Positions 1 to 5,200 of a stretch of DNA of 5,200 bases are shown in pieces (position 1 is the first letter of the stretch; each line of letters starts with the position of its first letter). The notes beneath the pieces are model-generated. The model saw nothing but the letters and a program-made list of their open reading frames with translations, did not search any database and had not been told where the DNA came from. Source of the DNA: JBHIDJ01 sp046760105 (GTDB taxonomy: Bacteria; Pseudomonadota; Gammaproteobacteria; Acidiferrobacterales; SPGG2); NCBI GenBank assembly GCA_046760105.1, contig JBHIDJ010000190.1, positions 1 through 5,200 on the forward strand, given 5' to 3'. The position numbers were made by a program, and so were the translations under genes.

Positions 1-758
1 TTAGCGCCATTTGCTGAAATCCGGGGCACGCTTTTCGAGGAAGGCCCGTGCCCCCTCGCGCTGCTCCCCACTGTCGTAGTAATTGGGCGCGACCCTACGG
101 ACGAGATCGGCCATCTCGAGCGTCATAATATGTTCCATGTGGTGCCGCATCGAGGCCTTGACCACGTTGAGGCAAGTCGGGCTGAGGGCCAGCATCTCTT
201 TCGCCCATTTCTCCACCTCTTCGTCGAGCTTCTCCATGGGCACGACCGCGTTCACCATGCCCCACGCGAGCATCTGCTGTGCGGTGTAGCGCCGACAAAG
301 CAGCCAAAGCTCGCGCGCCCGTTTGTGGCCTACGATGTTGGCCGCATGCGAGACCATGTAGCCGCCCGCGGCCCGTTCTGGCCAAAGATCGCGTGCTCGG
401 CGGCGATCGTGATGTCGCAGAAGTACGCCAGATGATTGCCGCCGCCGATCGCGTAGCCGTTCACGCGTGCAATCACGGGCTTCGGACAGTCGACGATCAT
501 ATGAGCGAGGTTGTATTCCTCGTACTCCGCGCCGCCTTCCGCCTCCCAGTGCATATCGCCACCCGAGCTGAAGGCGCGATCGCCGGTGCCAGTGATCACG
601 ATCACCCCGACGCTGCGGTCGGCTTCTGCCTTGCGAAACGCGTCCTCCATCTCATGGATGGTCTCCTGGGTAAATGCATTCAGGGTCTTGGGTCGGTCGA
701 TGGCGATGGTGGCAATCTGGTCTTTGACTGTATAGACGATGTCCTTGTATTCTGACAT
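1..758 (-). pseudogene. BadI/MenB-like enoyl-CoA hydratase (crotonase) family gene, frameshifted
   Basis: This encodes a crotonase-fold acyl-CoA enzyme, most like 2-ketocyclohexanecarboxyl-CoA hydrolase (BadI), which opens an alicyclic ring during anaerobic benzoate or cyclohexanecarboxylate breakdown; MenB-type naphthoyl-CoA synthases are the nearest alternative. The N-terminal part (758 down to about 366, 131 residues) has the oxyanion segment SSGGDMHW (residues 64-71), the block PKPVIARVNGYAIGGGN (92-108) and FGQNGPR (125-131). The C-terminal part is in another frame (about 366 down to 1) and carries GGYMVSHAANIVGHKRAREL, a YYDSGEQREGARAFLEKR tail and a TAA stop at 1-3. Joined, they give about 257 residues; BadI is about 260. 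The first frame runs into a stop at 330-332, so the C-terminal half would be lost. The start is ATG at 756-758, preceded on the minus strand by GGAGAG. The break may be a true mutation or a sequence error. Family assignment is firm; the exact substrate is not. Confidence 0.8.
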
Positions 759-780
759 TGTGCGCGGCTCTCCGTATGAT
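756..780 (-). promoter_or_regulatory. Conserved leader and ribosome binding site of the crotonase gene
   Basis: Read on the minus strand, ATCATAC is followed directly by GGAGAGCC, then 7 bases and the ATG. GGAGAG is a good Shine-Dalgarno sequence and supports the start at 758. The same ATCATAC and GGAGAGCC blocks, with one extra base between them, precede the other minus-strand gene (2972-2996). Whether this is only translational or also a promoter or operator element is not known. Confidence 0.6.
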
Positions 781-814
781 CCAAACCGACCTATTCTAAA
801 CACGAAATGCACCC
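759..814. promoter_or_regulatory. Divergent intergenic spacer between crotonase and aldolase genes
   Basis: This 56-base spacer must hold the start signals of two divergent genes unless one is transcribed from farther away. On the plus strand TATTCT (792-797) resembles a -10 box and would place a transcript start about ten bases before the aldolase ATG, but no good -35 box lies at the right distance. On the minus strand TAGAAT (798-793) is a similar weak -10 candidate. No clear operator was found. The promoter calls are weak. Confidence 0.4.
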
Positions 815-1543
815 ATGAACGACGTTGAACGGCAGGGACGGATCGATCTGGCGGCAGCGTTTCGCTGGGCGGCCCGTCTTGGTTACCACGAGTCCATCGC
901 CAATCACTTCACGCTGGCGGTCACAGACGACGGCAGCCGGTTCTTAGTGAACCCGTGGGGGCTGCACTTCTCCGAGATTCGGGCGCGCGATCTGCTGTTG
1001 GTCGATGGCGAGGGGCACGTGTACGCGGGTGATGCCAAACCCGAGCGCTCCGCGATCTGCATCCACGCGCCGATGCACGCCCGTTTGCCGCATGCACGAT
1101 GCGTCCTGCATACACACATGCCTTACGCGACCGTGCTCACGACCATCGAAGGCGGACGCCTGGAGATGGTCCATCAGAGCTCGGCCCGATTCTATGGACA
1201 GATCGCCTACGACGACAGCTTTAACACGATGGCGCTCGGCGATGACGAAGGCGATCGAATCTGCCGGGCGCTAGGCGACAAGAGCATCCTGTTCATGGCC
1301 AATCACGGCGTGACCATGGTGGGACCAACCGTGGCCGAGGTATTTGACGCGTTGTACTACCTGGAGCGCGCATGCGAACACCAGGTGCGGGCGATGTTGA
1401 CGGGGCGAGCGCTCAAGCCCATGTCCGACGAGGCCGCGCGCAAGACGGCCGAGCAATGGAGCCACGGGGCGTGGTCAGCGACGGAGCACTTTGCGGCGCT
1501 CAAGCGCATTCTCGACCGGGAAGAGCCCGACTATGCGCAATGA
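815..1543 (+). CDS. Class II aldolase/adducin family protein
   Basis: This 242-residue protein has the class II aldolase/adducin fold, whose members use a divalent metal to cleave or decarboxylate small hydroxy- or keto-acids and sugar phosphates in the cytoplasm. The fold signature FLVNPWGLHFSEI (43-55) lies near the N terminus, the metal motif HTH (His99, His101) follows a hydrophobic strand, and the third ligand His164 is in ANHGV. There is no clear counterpart of the catalytic Glu73 of fuculose-1-phosphate aldolase: an ungapped alignment puts Ala80 there, with Glu77 nearby. Members of this adducin-like branch often lack that residue, so aldolase activity is uncertain. The start is fixed by an in-frame TAA at 797-799 and no other start codon before the conserved region, but there is no Shine-Dalgarno sequence; translation may be leaderless-like. 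It is divergent from the crotonase and convergent with the next gene. The fold is clear; the substrate is unknown. Confidence 0.9.
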   Translation: MNDVERQGRIDLAAAFRWAARLGYHESIANHFTLAVTDDGSRFLVNPWGLHFSEIRARDLLLVDGEGHVYAGDAKPERSAICIHAPMHARLPHARCVLHTHMPYATVLTTIEGGRLEMVHQSSARFYGQIAYDDSFNTMALGDDEGDRICRALGDKSILFMANHGVTMVGPTVAEVFDALYYLERACEHQVRAMLTGRALKPMSDEAARKTAEQWSHGAWSATEHFAALKRILDREEPDYAQ

Positions 1544-1831
1544 CGTATTCCTAATCACCACCGGGTAGACTAACAGTTAGCCTGAGTCAGCCGTTTTCGA
1601 CGCTGCCTTATTGACCGGCGCGACATGAATCACTGATTTTCGATCCGAGTCGATCTATCTCTGGCGCGAATTCCTCACACGCAGCAAACTTGCCTCGAAT
1701 ACTGCGCCATCGATTCGGCTTTCTCGAACCAACCGGTTCGCGCCGCTCGGGATAAGTCGTTGACTGAAAGCCCAAAGCGAGCAGCGCCCCGAAGAGTCGC
1801 GAATGAGGCGCGACGCTGTCAGCGCGTGACA
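1544..1831. other. Convergent intergenic spacer with short inverted repeats, no convincing gene
   Basis: This 288-base gap separates the 3' ends of the aldolase and the minus-strand amidohydrolase. It contains the palindromes CTAAC-A-GTTAG (1570-1580) and CTGAGTCAG (1582-1590), a six-base stem CGAACC/GGTTCG with a four-base loop (1725-1740), and a cluster at 1796-1824. None is followed by a T-run in either direction, so no standard intrinsic terminator is visible. A minus-strand reading frame across 1608-1868 has no recognisable domain and overlaps the end of the amidohydrolase gene, so it is not called. Confidence 0.6.
1796..1824 (-). terminator. Possible weak 3' hairpin of the minus-strand amidohydrolase
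   Basis: GTCGCG (1796-1801) pairs with CGCGAC (1809-1814) across a seven-base loop, and the palindrome CGCTGTCAGCG (1814-1824) adjoins it. They begin about 8 bases beyond the TAA of the minus-strand gene. On that strand the larger stem is followed only by TCTTC, not a U-tract. It could stabilise the 3' end or help termination; it could also be chance in GC-rich DNA. Confidence 0.25.
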
Positions 1832-2974
1832 TTAGTCGAAGCTGTAAAGCCGGGCGCAGTTGTCCCACAAAATTTTGCGCTTGCTTTCCTCTGGGTAAGG
1901 CTGCAGACAGAAAGTCTCTACCGCTCGCGGGAAGCGGCTGTCCTCGTGCGGGAAATCGGTGGAAAAGACGATGTTGTCGTCACCGAGCCAGTCCAAGACG
2001 TATTTCCCGGTCGTCTCGTCGGCCTCGATCGAGGCCCAGCACTGGCGCTTGAAATAGGCACTCGGGGCAAGCGGTAATTTCGCCTTGATATACTTCTCAC
2101 GGTGCTCATAGTGCTCGTCCATGCGCCACAGCCAGTAGGGTACCCAGCTGCAGTTCGCCTCCAAAAAAGCCACTCTTAATCCCGGGAAGCGCTCGAGTAC
2201 GCCGCCAGCAATCATGCAAAGCGAAGCGTACATCATCTCCACCGGGTGACAAGCGACGTGCTCGGTCAGCCAAAGATCCTCGTAGCGGCCATCGAAGCGC
2301 TCGCCGACGGCGACCGGCAGTTCACAGGGCCAGCCTTCGTGGAAGCCGATGGCGAGCCCATGCTTCTCGCACTCCGCCCATAGTGGATCGTAGGCGGGGT
2401 CGTGCCAGTTGCGTCCCCGCACCGGGTTCGGGCGAAGATAGATGGCCTTGAAGCCGAGCTCCTGTTTGCAGCGACGCACTTCTTGCACCGCCGATGGAAT
2501 ATGTTGTGGGGCAATGAGTCCGGTGCCATACAGGCGGTCGGGCGCGACCGCACAAAACTCCGCCAGCCAGTCGTTGTAGGCGCGGGCGATAGCCGCGGCG
2601 AGCCCATCGTCTTCGTACTCCTTGCCGATGGCATAAAACCCGCGCGTGGGAAACAACACCGCAACGTCGATTCCTTCCTCGTCCATCGCCTCGAGCTGTA
2701 CATCCGCTCCCCAGCCGCGCTTGTCGTATTCCCGAAACTTCTCCATCCGACCGGCCTGGTTGATGAGCTCGAGGGTCAGTTCCTCCTTGATCGGAATCTC
2801 ACCCGAGCGTGAGATCACGCGCCCATCATGGCGCAGATACATGTCATTAAAGAACTCGTTGCTGCCCACCGGGGCTTGATCCTTGTACTTCGGATCGATG
2901 TACCTGAGCCACAGATCTCCGGGCTCCAGCACGTGGAGATCGCTATCCAGCACGCGTAAGCCGTTATACGCCAT
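1832..2974 (-). CDS. Amidohydrolase family protein (COG2159, ACMSD-like)
   Basis: This 380-residue protein belongs to the TIM-barrel metal-dependent amidohydrolases related to ACMSD and gamma-resorcylate decarboxylase, which mostly decarboxylate or hydrolyse aromatic or unsaturated carboxylic acids in the cytoplasm. The N-terminal strand VLDSDLHVLEP (residues 8-18) carries Asp12 and His14 in place of the classical His-x-His, a common variant in this branch. Later metal or active-site candidates are His212 in GFHEGW, His243, Glu272 in FLEANCSW and Asp340 in STDFPHED, the barrel-end Asp typical of the superfamily. The segment WVPYWLWRMDEHYEHR (277-292) is characteristic of the longer COG2159 members. 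The start is ATG at 2972-2974, ten bases after GGAG in a GGAGAGCC leader; a longer reading from 3046 would add 24 residues unlike the family. It is divergent from the second amidohydrolase. The family is certain; the substrate is not. Confidence 0.95.
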   Translation of the reverse strand: MAYNGLRVLDSDLHVLEPGDLWLRYIDPKYKDQAPVGSNEFFNDMYLRHDGRVISRSGEIPIKEELTLELINQAGRMEKFREYDKRGWGADVQLEAMDEEGIDVAVLFPTRGFYAIGKEYEDDGLAAAIARAYNDWLAEFCAVAPDRLYGTGLIAPQHIPSAVQEVRRCKQELGFKAIYLRPNPVRGRNWHDPAYDPLWAECEKHGLAIGFHEGWPCELPVAVGERFDGRYEDLWLTEHVACHPVEMMYASLCMIAGGVLERFPGLRVAFLEANCSWVPYWLWRMDEHYEHREKYIKAKLPLAPSAYFKRQCWASIEADETTGKYVLDWLGDDNIVFSTDFPHEDSRFPRAVETFCLQPYPEESKRKILWDNCARLYSFD

Positions 2975-2996
2975 CCGACGGGCTCTCCAGTATGAT
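2972..2996 (-). promoter_or_regulatory. Conserved leader and ribosome binding site of the minus-strand amidohydrolase
   Basis: On the minus strand ATCATAC, one T, GGAGAGCC and six more bases lead to the ATG. The GGAGAG Shine-Dalgarno sequence decides the start at 2974 over the longer frame from 3046. It matches the leader of the crotonase gene (756-780) except for one inserted base. TATCAT here also resembles a -10 box (five of six), but no -35 box is seen at the usual distance. Confidence 0.6.
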
Positions 2997-3019
2997 AGAC
3001 GACAAGACATACCCCCTCC

Positions 3020-3032
3020 CGGGAAACTCCCG
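3020..3032. repeat. Short inverted repeat CGGGA-AAC-TCCCG
   Basis: A five-base stem with a three-base loop in the middle of the divergent spacer. Its right arm overlaps the right arm of the nine-base inverted repeat at 3029-3037, so the two structures cannot form together. It could be an operator half-site or chance. Confidence 0.35.
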
Positions 3033-3041
3033 TCGGAGGCA

Positions 3042-3055
3042 GGCATAAGAATGCC
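3042..3055. repeat. Short inverted repeat GGCAT-AAGA-ATGCC
   Basis: A five-base stem with a four-base loop, upstream of the plus-strand amidohydrolase. The same arms occur with a one-base spacer at 5089-5099, after the dehydrogenase gene. The function is unknown. Confidence 0.35.
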
Positions 3056-3104
3056 ACGAGTTTACGTAGCCGGTACACGAGCAGCAAGACGAGGAGCCAA
3101 GACA

Positions 3105-3950
3105 ATGCGCGCGATCGATATTCTGTGTAATGACTTCACCCCGGAAGGGATCCGCAAAAACTACCTGGAAAACGAGGAAGAGTTCAGCCGCTTCGCCCAG
3201 GTCGGGCGCACGAGAAACTTCAAGGCCTATGAGCCGGCGGAGTTTCTGGCGCGTATGCAATCACTAGGCGTGGAGAAGGTGCTCGTGTGCGCCATCAAGA
3301 CTTGGTCGTTCTATCAGCAACGATTGCTCGAGCATACGACTGTCGAAGAAGTCATCGCCATCACAGAGCAATGTCCCGGTCGGGTCTATGGGCTCTACGG
3401 CGTAAACGTGCACACTGGCATGAAGGGAGTAGCGGAGTTCGAGCGCATGGTGAAGGAACATGGCTTCAAGGGGTTGCATATCCATCCCCACGGCTACGGG
3501 TTGCCACCGAACCACGCGTTTTATTTTCCGTACTACGCCAAGGCCCAGGAGCTCGGCGTGCCGGCCATCATCTCGATGGGGCATACGCTCGACCTCATGC
3601 CCATCGAACCGGGGCGGCCGATTCATCTGGATACCATTGCCCTGTATTTCCCCGACCTTGCCGTCATCTGTACGCATACCGGTTGGCCTTGGGTGGAAGA
3701 GGCAATCGCCCTTGCCTGGAAGCACCCCAACGTCTTTCTCGGCACGTCCGCCTATGCGCCCAAGTACTGGAAACCAGAGCTGGTGAAGTTCATCAATTCA
3801 CACGGCCAGGACAAGGTCGTATGGGGTACTGACTACCCGCTTATCGATCACCAGGAAGCGCTGGAGCAGATCGAGGCCTTGGGCTTGAGAGAAACATCCA
3901 AATCCAAATTTCTGTATGAAAACGCGGCGAGACTGTTTCGGTTTGGTTGA
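3105..3950 (+). CDS. Amidohydrolase family protein (COG2159-like) lacking the N-terminal His-x-His
   Basis: A 281-residue TIM-barrel amidohydrolase of the ACMSD-related group, shorter than its divergent neighbour. Probable metal or active-site residues are His125, His127 and His129 in LHIHPHG, His160 in SMGHT, His191 in CTHTGWPW and Asp243 in WGTDYP, the barrel-end Asp. The first strand reads MRAIDILCND: where the family usually has Asp-x-His-x-His, this protein has Leu7 and Asn9. Some COG2159 branches are known to lose this motif, so it may use fewer metal ligands or have no metal-dependent activity. The start is ATG 3105, with GAGGAG eight bases upstream; a longer reading from 2883 would add 74 residues of spacer and antisense sequence with no family likeness. 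It is followed after 44 bases by the dehydrogenase gene, probably one operon. Likely a decarboxylase or hydrolase of a small carboxylic acid; the substrate is not known. Confidence 0.9.
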   Translation: MRAIDILCNDFTPEGIRKNYLENEEEFSRFAQVGRTRNFKAYEPAEFLARMQSLGVEKVLVCAIKTWSFYQQRLLEHTTVEEVIAITEQCPGRVYGLYGVNVHTGMKGVAEFERMVKEHGFKGLHIHPHGYGLPPNHAFYFPYYAKAQELGVPAIISMGHTLDLMPIEPGRPIHLDTIALYFPDLAVICTHTGWPWVEEAIALAWKHPNVFLGTSAYAPKYWKPELVKFINSHGQDKVVWGTDYPLIDHQEALEQIEALGLRETSKSKFLYENAARLFRFG

Positions 3951-3994
3951 TTGACGGCGGGAAAAGCGGGACATCGAGATCACGGCGAGGAACA

Positions 3995-5038
3995 ATGAAG
4001 GGCATCAGAGCGATAGTCTATGGGGTCGGCCGGGTCGGCAAGCTTGCTACCCGGCTTATGGTGGAGAAAGGTATAGAGATCGTGGGCGCCGTCAACCGCG
4101 CGGGACCAAAGGTGAACCGAGATCTGGGTGAGGTTGCCGAACTCGGTTACCGCCTCAACGTTACGGTAAGCGATGACGCGGACGCGGTGCTGTCGCAAGC
4201 GGCGGCGGACGTGGTGCTTGTTTGTGTTTACGACGATATGGAGCGCATGTTCCCAATCTACAAGAATTGCATAGAGCACGGCCTCAATGTCATATCTGTC
4301 GGGGCGCATGCTTCGTATCCCTGGCGTATCGCCCCGGAGATCACGGCGACGCTGGACCGGCTCGCCAAGACACACAAGGTCACCATTACCGGCAGTGGGA
4401 ACCAGGACTTCTTCATGGTCAATGTCGCGAGCCTCGCCTCCGGCGTTTGCCACCGTATCGACGCTATCACCTACCGAAGCCTCACGGATGTGAACGCATT
4501 CGGTCCGGAAGTCGCCGAAATCGCTCACGTCGGCGAGACGCGCGAAACATATGACGAAAGGGCGATTACCGCACACGAGCAGCCCCTGAGTGTGTATACC
4601 ACCTTCTGGGATAACCTAAGCGCCGATCTGGGATTGCAGATCACCGACGTGCGTCAGAACACGGAACCGTTGGTGGGCGAGAGAGAGCTGGTGTGCACGA
4701 GCCTCAACGCGACGGTTAGTGCTGGTCGCATCATCGGCATCGCGCAGCGGATCGAGGTTGCCACACAAGAAGGGATAACGATGCTCGGCGAATATAGTCT
4801 CAAGGTCTGCGCCGAAGACGAAGAGGAATACAAGGTGTGGAGTATTCGCGGCGAACCGGATCTTAATATCCGGCTCGACAAGCTGTCCCCGGGCTTTACC
4901 ACTGCCAGCCAGCCGGTGAACCGCATCCCGGACGTTATTAACAGCAAGCCCGGCTTCGTTACCCTCGAGCAACTTCCCAAACTCAGATATCGGGTCAATC
5001 CGCTTTCCTCATATCTGACCGCTGACATCGGAGCGTGA
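3995..5038 (+). CDS. NAD(P)-dependent dehydrogenase, DapB-like / 2,4-diaminopentanoate dehydrogenase-related
   Basis: A 347-residue Rossmann-fold protein resembling the dihydrodipicolinate-reductase-like group that includes 2,4-diaminopentanoate dehydrogenase (Ord) of ornithine fermentation, which oxidatively deaminates an amino acid using NAD(P). The nucleotide motif GVGRVG (10-15) follows the first strand. NVISVGAHASYPW (98-110) and the C-terminal RGEPDLNIRL...VNRIPDVINSKPGFVTLEQLP pattern (285-328) match that family well. One difference: the family's usual GTG-x-NPG stretch, as I recall it, is GSGNQDFF here (133-140), near the expected substrate site. The length is normal. The start is ATG 3995, with GAGG (3987-3990) only four bases upstream; a TTG at 3947 overlapping the previous stop is less likely because the extra 16 residues are not family-like. 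It probably shares a transcript with the amidohydrolase. The real substrate may be another amino or keto acid. Confidence 0.85.
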   Translation: MKGIRAIVYGVGRVGKLATRLMVEKGIEIVGAVNRAGPKVNRDLGEVAELGYRLNVTVSDDADAVLSQAAADVVLVCVYDDMERMFPIYKNCIEHGLNVISVGAHASYPWRIAPEITATLDRLAKTHKVTITGSGNQDFFMVNVASLASGVCHRIDAITYRSLTDVNAFGPEVAEIAHVGETRETYDERAITAHEQPLSVYTTFWDNLSADLGLQITDVRQNTEPLVGERELVCTSLNATVSAGRIIGIAQRIEVATQEGITMLGEYSLKVCAEDEEEYKVWSIRGEPDLNIRLDKLSPGFTTASQPVNRIPDVINSKPGFVTLEQLPKLRYRVNPLSSYLTADIGA

Positions 5039-5200
5039 GCCGACCGAAAGAGAAACGTTCGCCAGGAAAGGCGCTGCCCGAGGAAAGTGGCATAATGCCG
5101 AACACAACTGTATGTAAACCGAAACGGGTCGAAGCATGACATTTATTAAGCCAGACCGTCGCAACGGGGCAGTGGAGTGGAGTCTTGAATTGTAAATTGC
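5039..5200. other. Downstream tail with no terminator; tiny overlapping reading frames only
   Basis: This 162-base end of the window holds no recognisable gene. A 34-codon frame (5035-5139) starts with a GTG overlapping the dehydrogenase stop (GTGA), and a 19-codon frame (5136-5195) overlaps it by ATGA. Neither has a domain, and the GTG has GGAG only one base before it, which is too close for good initiation. A palindrome GGCAT-A-ATGCC lies at 5089-5099, and CGCC/GGCG (about 5060-5075) is the only other small stem. No T-run follows, so the operon may continue past the window. Confidence 0.5.

Larger units (their letters stand above)
2975..3104. promoter_or_regulatory. Repeat-rich divergent intergenic region between the two amidohydrolase genes
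   Basis: This 130-base spacer must carry the control signals of two divergent genes. It shows a nine-base inverted repeat TCCGACGGG/CCCGTCGGA (2974-2982 and 3029-3037), a hairpin CGGGA-AAC-TCCCG (3020-3032), direct repeats CTCCCG at 3016-3021 and 3027-3032 (11 bases apart, one helical turn), and a hairpin GGCAT-AAGA-ATGCC (3042-3055). This is the layout expected of an operator region, but no regulator gene lies in the window and no clear -35/-10 pair was found. GAGGAG (3091-3096), eight bases before the ATG at 3105, is the ribosome binding site of the plus-strand gene. Confidence 0.55.

Noticed and set aside
279..755. Plus-strand reading frame of 158 codons
   Set aside because: It lies opposite the crotonase gene, whose translation matches a known family; the plus-strand product has no domain.
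1725..1740. Hairpin CGAACC-AACC-GGTTCG as a terminator
   Set aside because: No T-run follows in either direction, and it is far from both gene ends.
1608..1868. Minus-strand reading frame of 86 codons in the convergent spacer
   Set aside because: It overlaps the end of the amidohydrolase in another frame, has no clear ribosome binding site and no family likeness.
2883..3104. Longer N terminus for the plus-strand amidohydrolase
   Set aside because: The added residues come from the antisense of the divergent gene and the spacer; the ATG at 3105 has the best ribosome binding site and starts at the family's first strand.
3287..3832. Plus-strand reading frame of 181 codons in another frame
   Set aside because: It lies inside the amidohydrolase gene and its product is Arg/His-rich low-quality sequence typical of GC-rich shadow frames.
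3980..4576. Minus-strand reading frame of 198 codons
   Set aside because: It is antisense to the dehydrogenase, which has a clear family match; no domain is visible in it.
4654..5142. Minus-strand reading frame of 162 codons
   Set aside because: It is antisense to the conserved C-terminal part of the dehydrogenase, and its translation has no recognisable motif.
5165..5180. GTGGA-GTGGA tandem near the right end
   Set aside because: Only two five-base units; too short to be meaningful.

Overview
This is a moderately GC-rich bacterial window, probably from a metabolically versatile environmental proteobacterium or a related uncultured lineage; nothing seen here fixes the taxon. It holds five protein genes, one of them frameshifted. 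There is no rRNA, tRNA, CRISPR array, insertion sequence or recognisable mobile element. All five genes look like small-molecule catabolism, and the gene set resembles accessory degradation clusters for aromatic, alicyclic or other carboxylated compounds.

Layout: (1) positions 1-758, minus strand, a BadI/MenB-type crotonase (ring-opening 2-ketocyclohexanecarboxyl-CoA hydrolase-like), split by a frameshift near 358-369. (2) A 56-base divergent spacer. (3) 815-1543, plus strand, a class II aldolase/adducin-fold protein with a His-x-His metal motif. (4) A 288-base convergent spacer with inverted repeats but no convincing terminator. (5) 1832-2974, minus strand, a COG2159 amidohydrolase (ACMSD-like). 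(6) A 130-base divergent spacer rich in short inverted and direct repeats. (7) 3105-3950, plus strand, a second, shorter amidohydrolase that lacks the usual N-terminal metal-binding His-x-His. (8) 3995-5038, plus strand, 44 bases downstream and probably co-transcribed, a DapB-like NAD(P)-dependent dehydrogenase related to 2,4-diaminopentanoate dehydrogenase. (9) A 162-base tail with no terminator and two tiny overlapping reading frames of doubtful reality.

How the genes may work together (inference): amidohydrolases of this superfamily decarboxylate or hydrolyse carboxylated intermediates, class II aldolase-fold enzymes cleave C-C bonds or decarboxylate, the BadI-like enzyme opens a ring-keto acyl-CoA, and the dehydrogenase acts on an amino or keto acid. 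Together they suggest a peripheral degradation route whose substrate cannot be read from sequence. The two minus-strand genes share a near-identical 5' leader around their Shine-Dalgarno sequences (15 identical bases, one-base gap), which suggests they are related in regulation or translation although separated by about 1 kb and an opposite-strand gene.

The points most worth a second look are that shared leader, the frameshift in the crotonase, the missing metal ligands in the plus-strand amidohydrolase and the repeat-rich divergent spacer. No clear new defence or mobile system was found.
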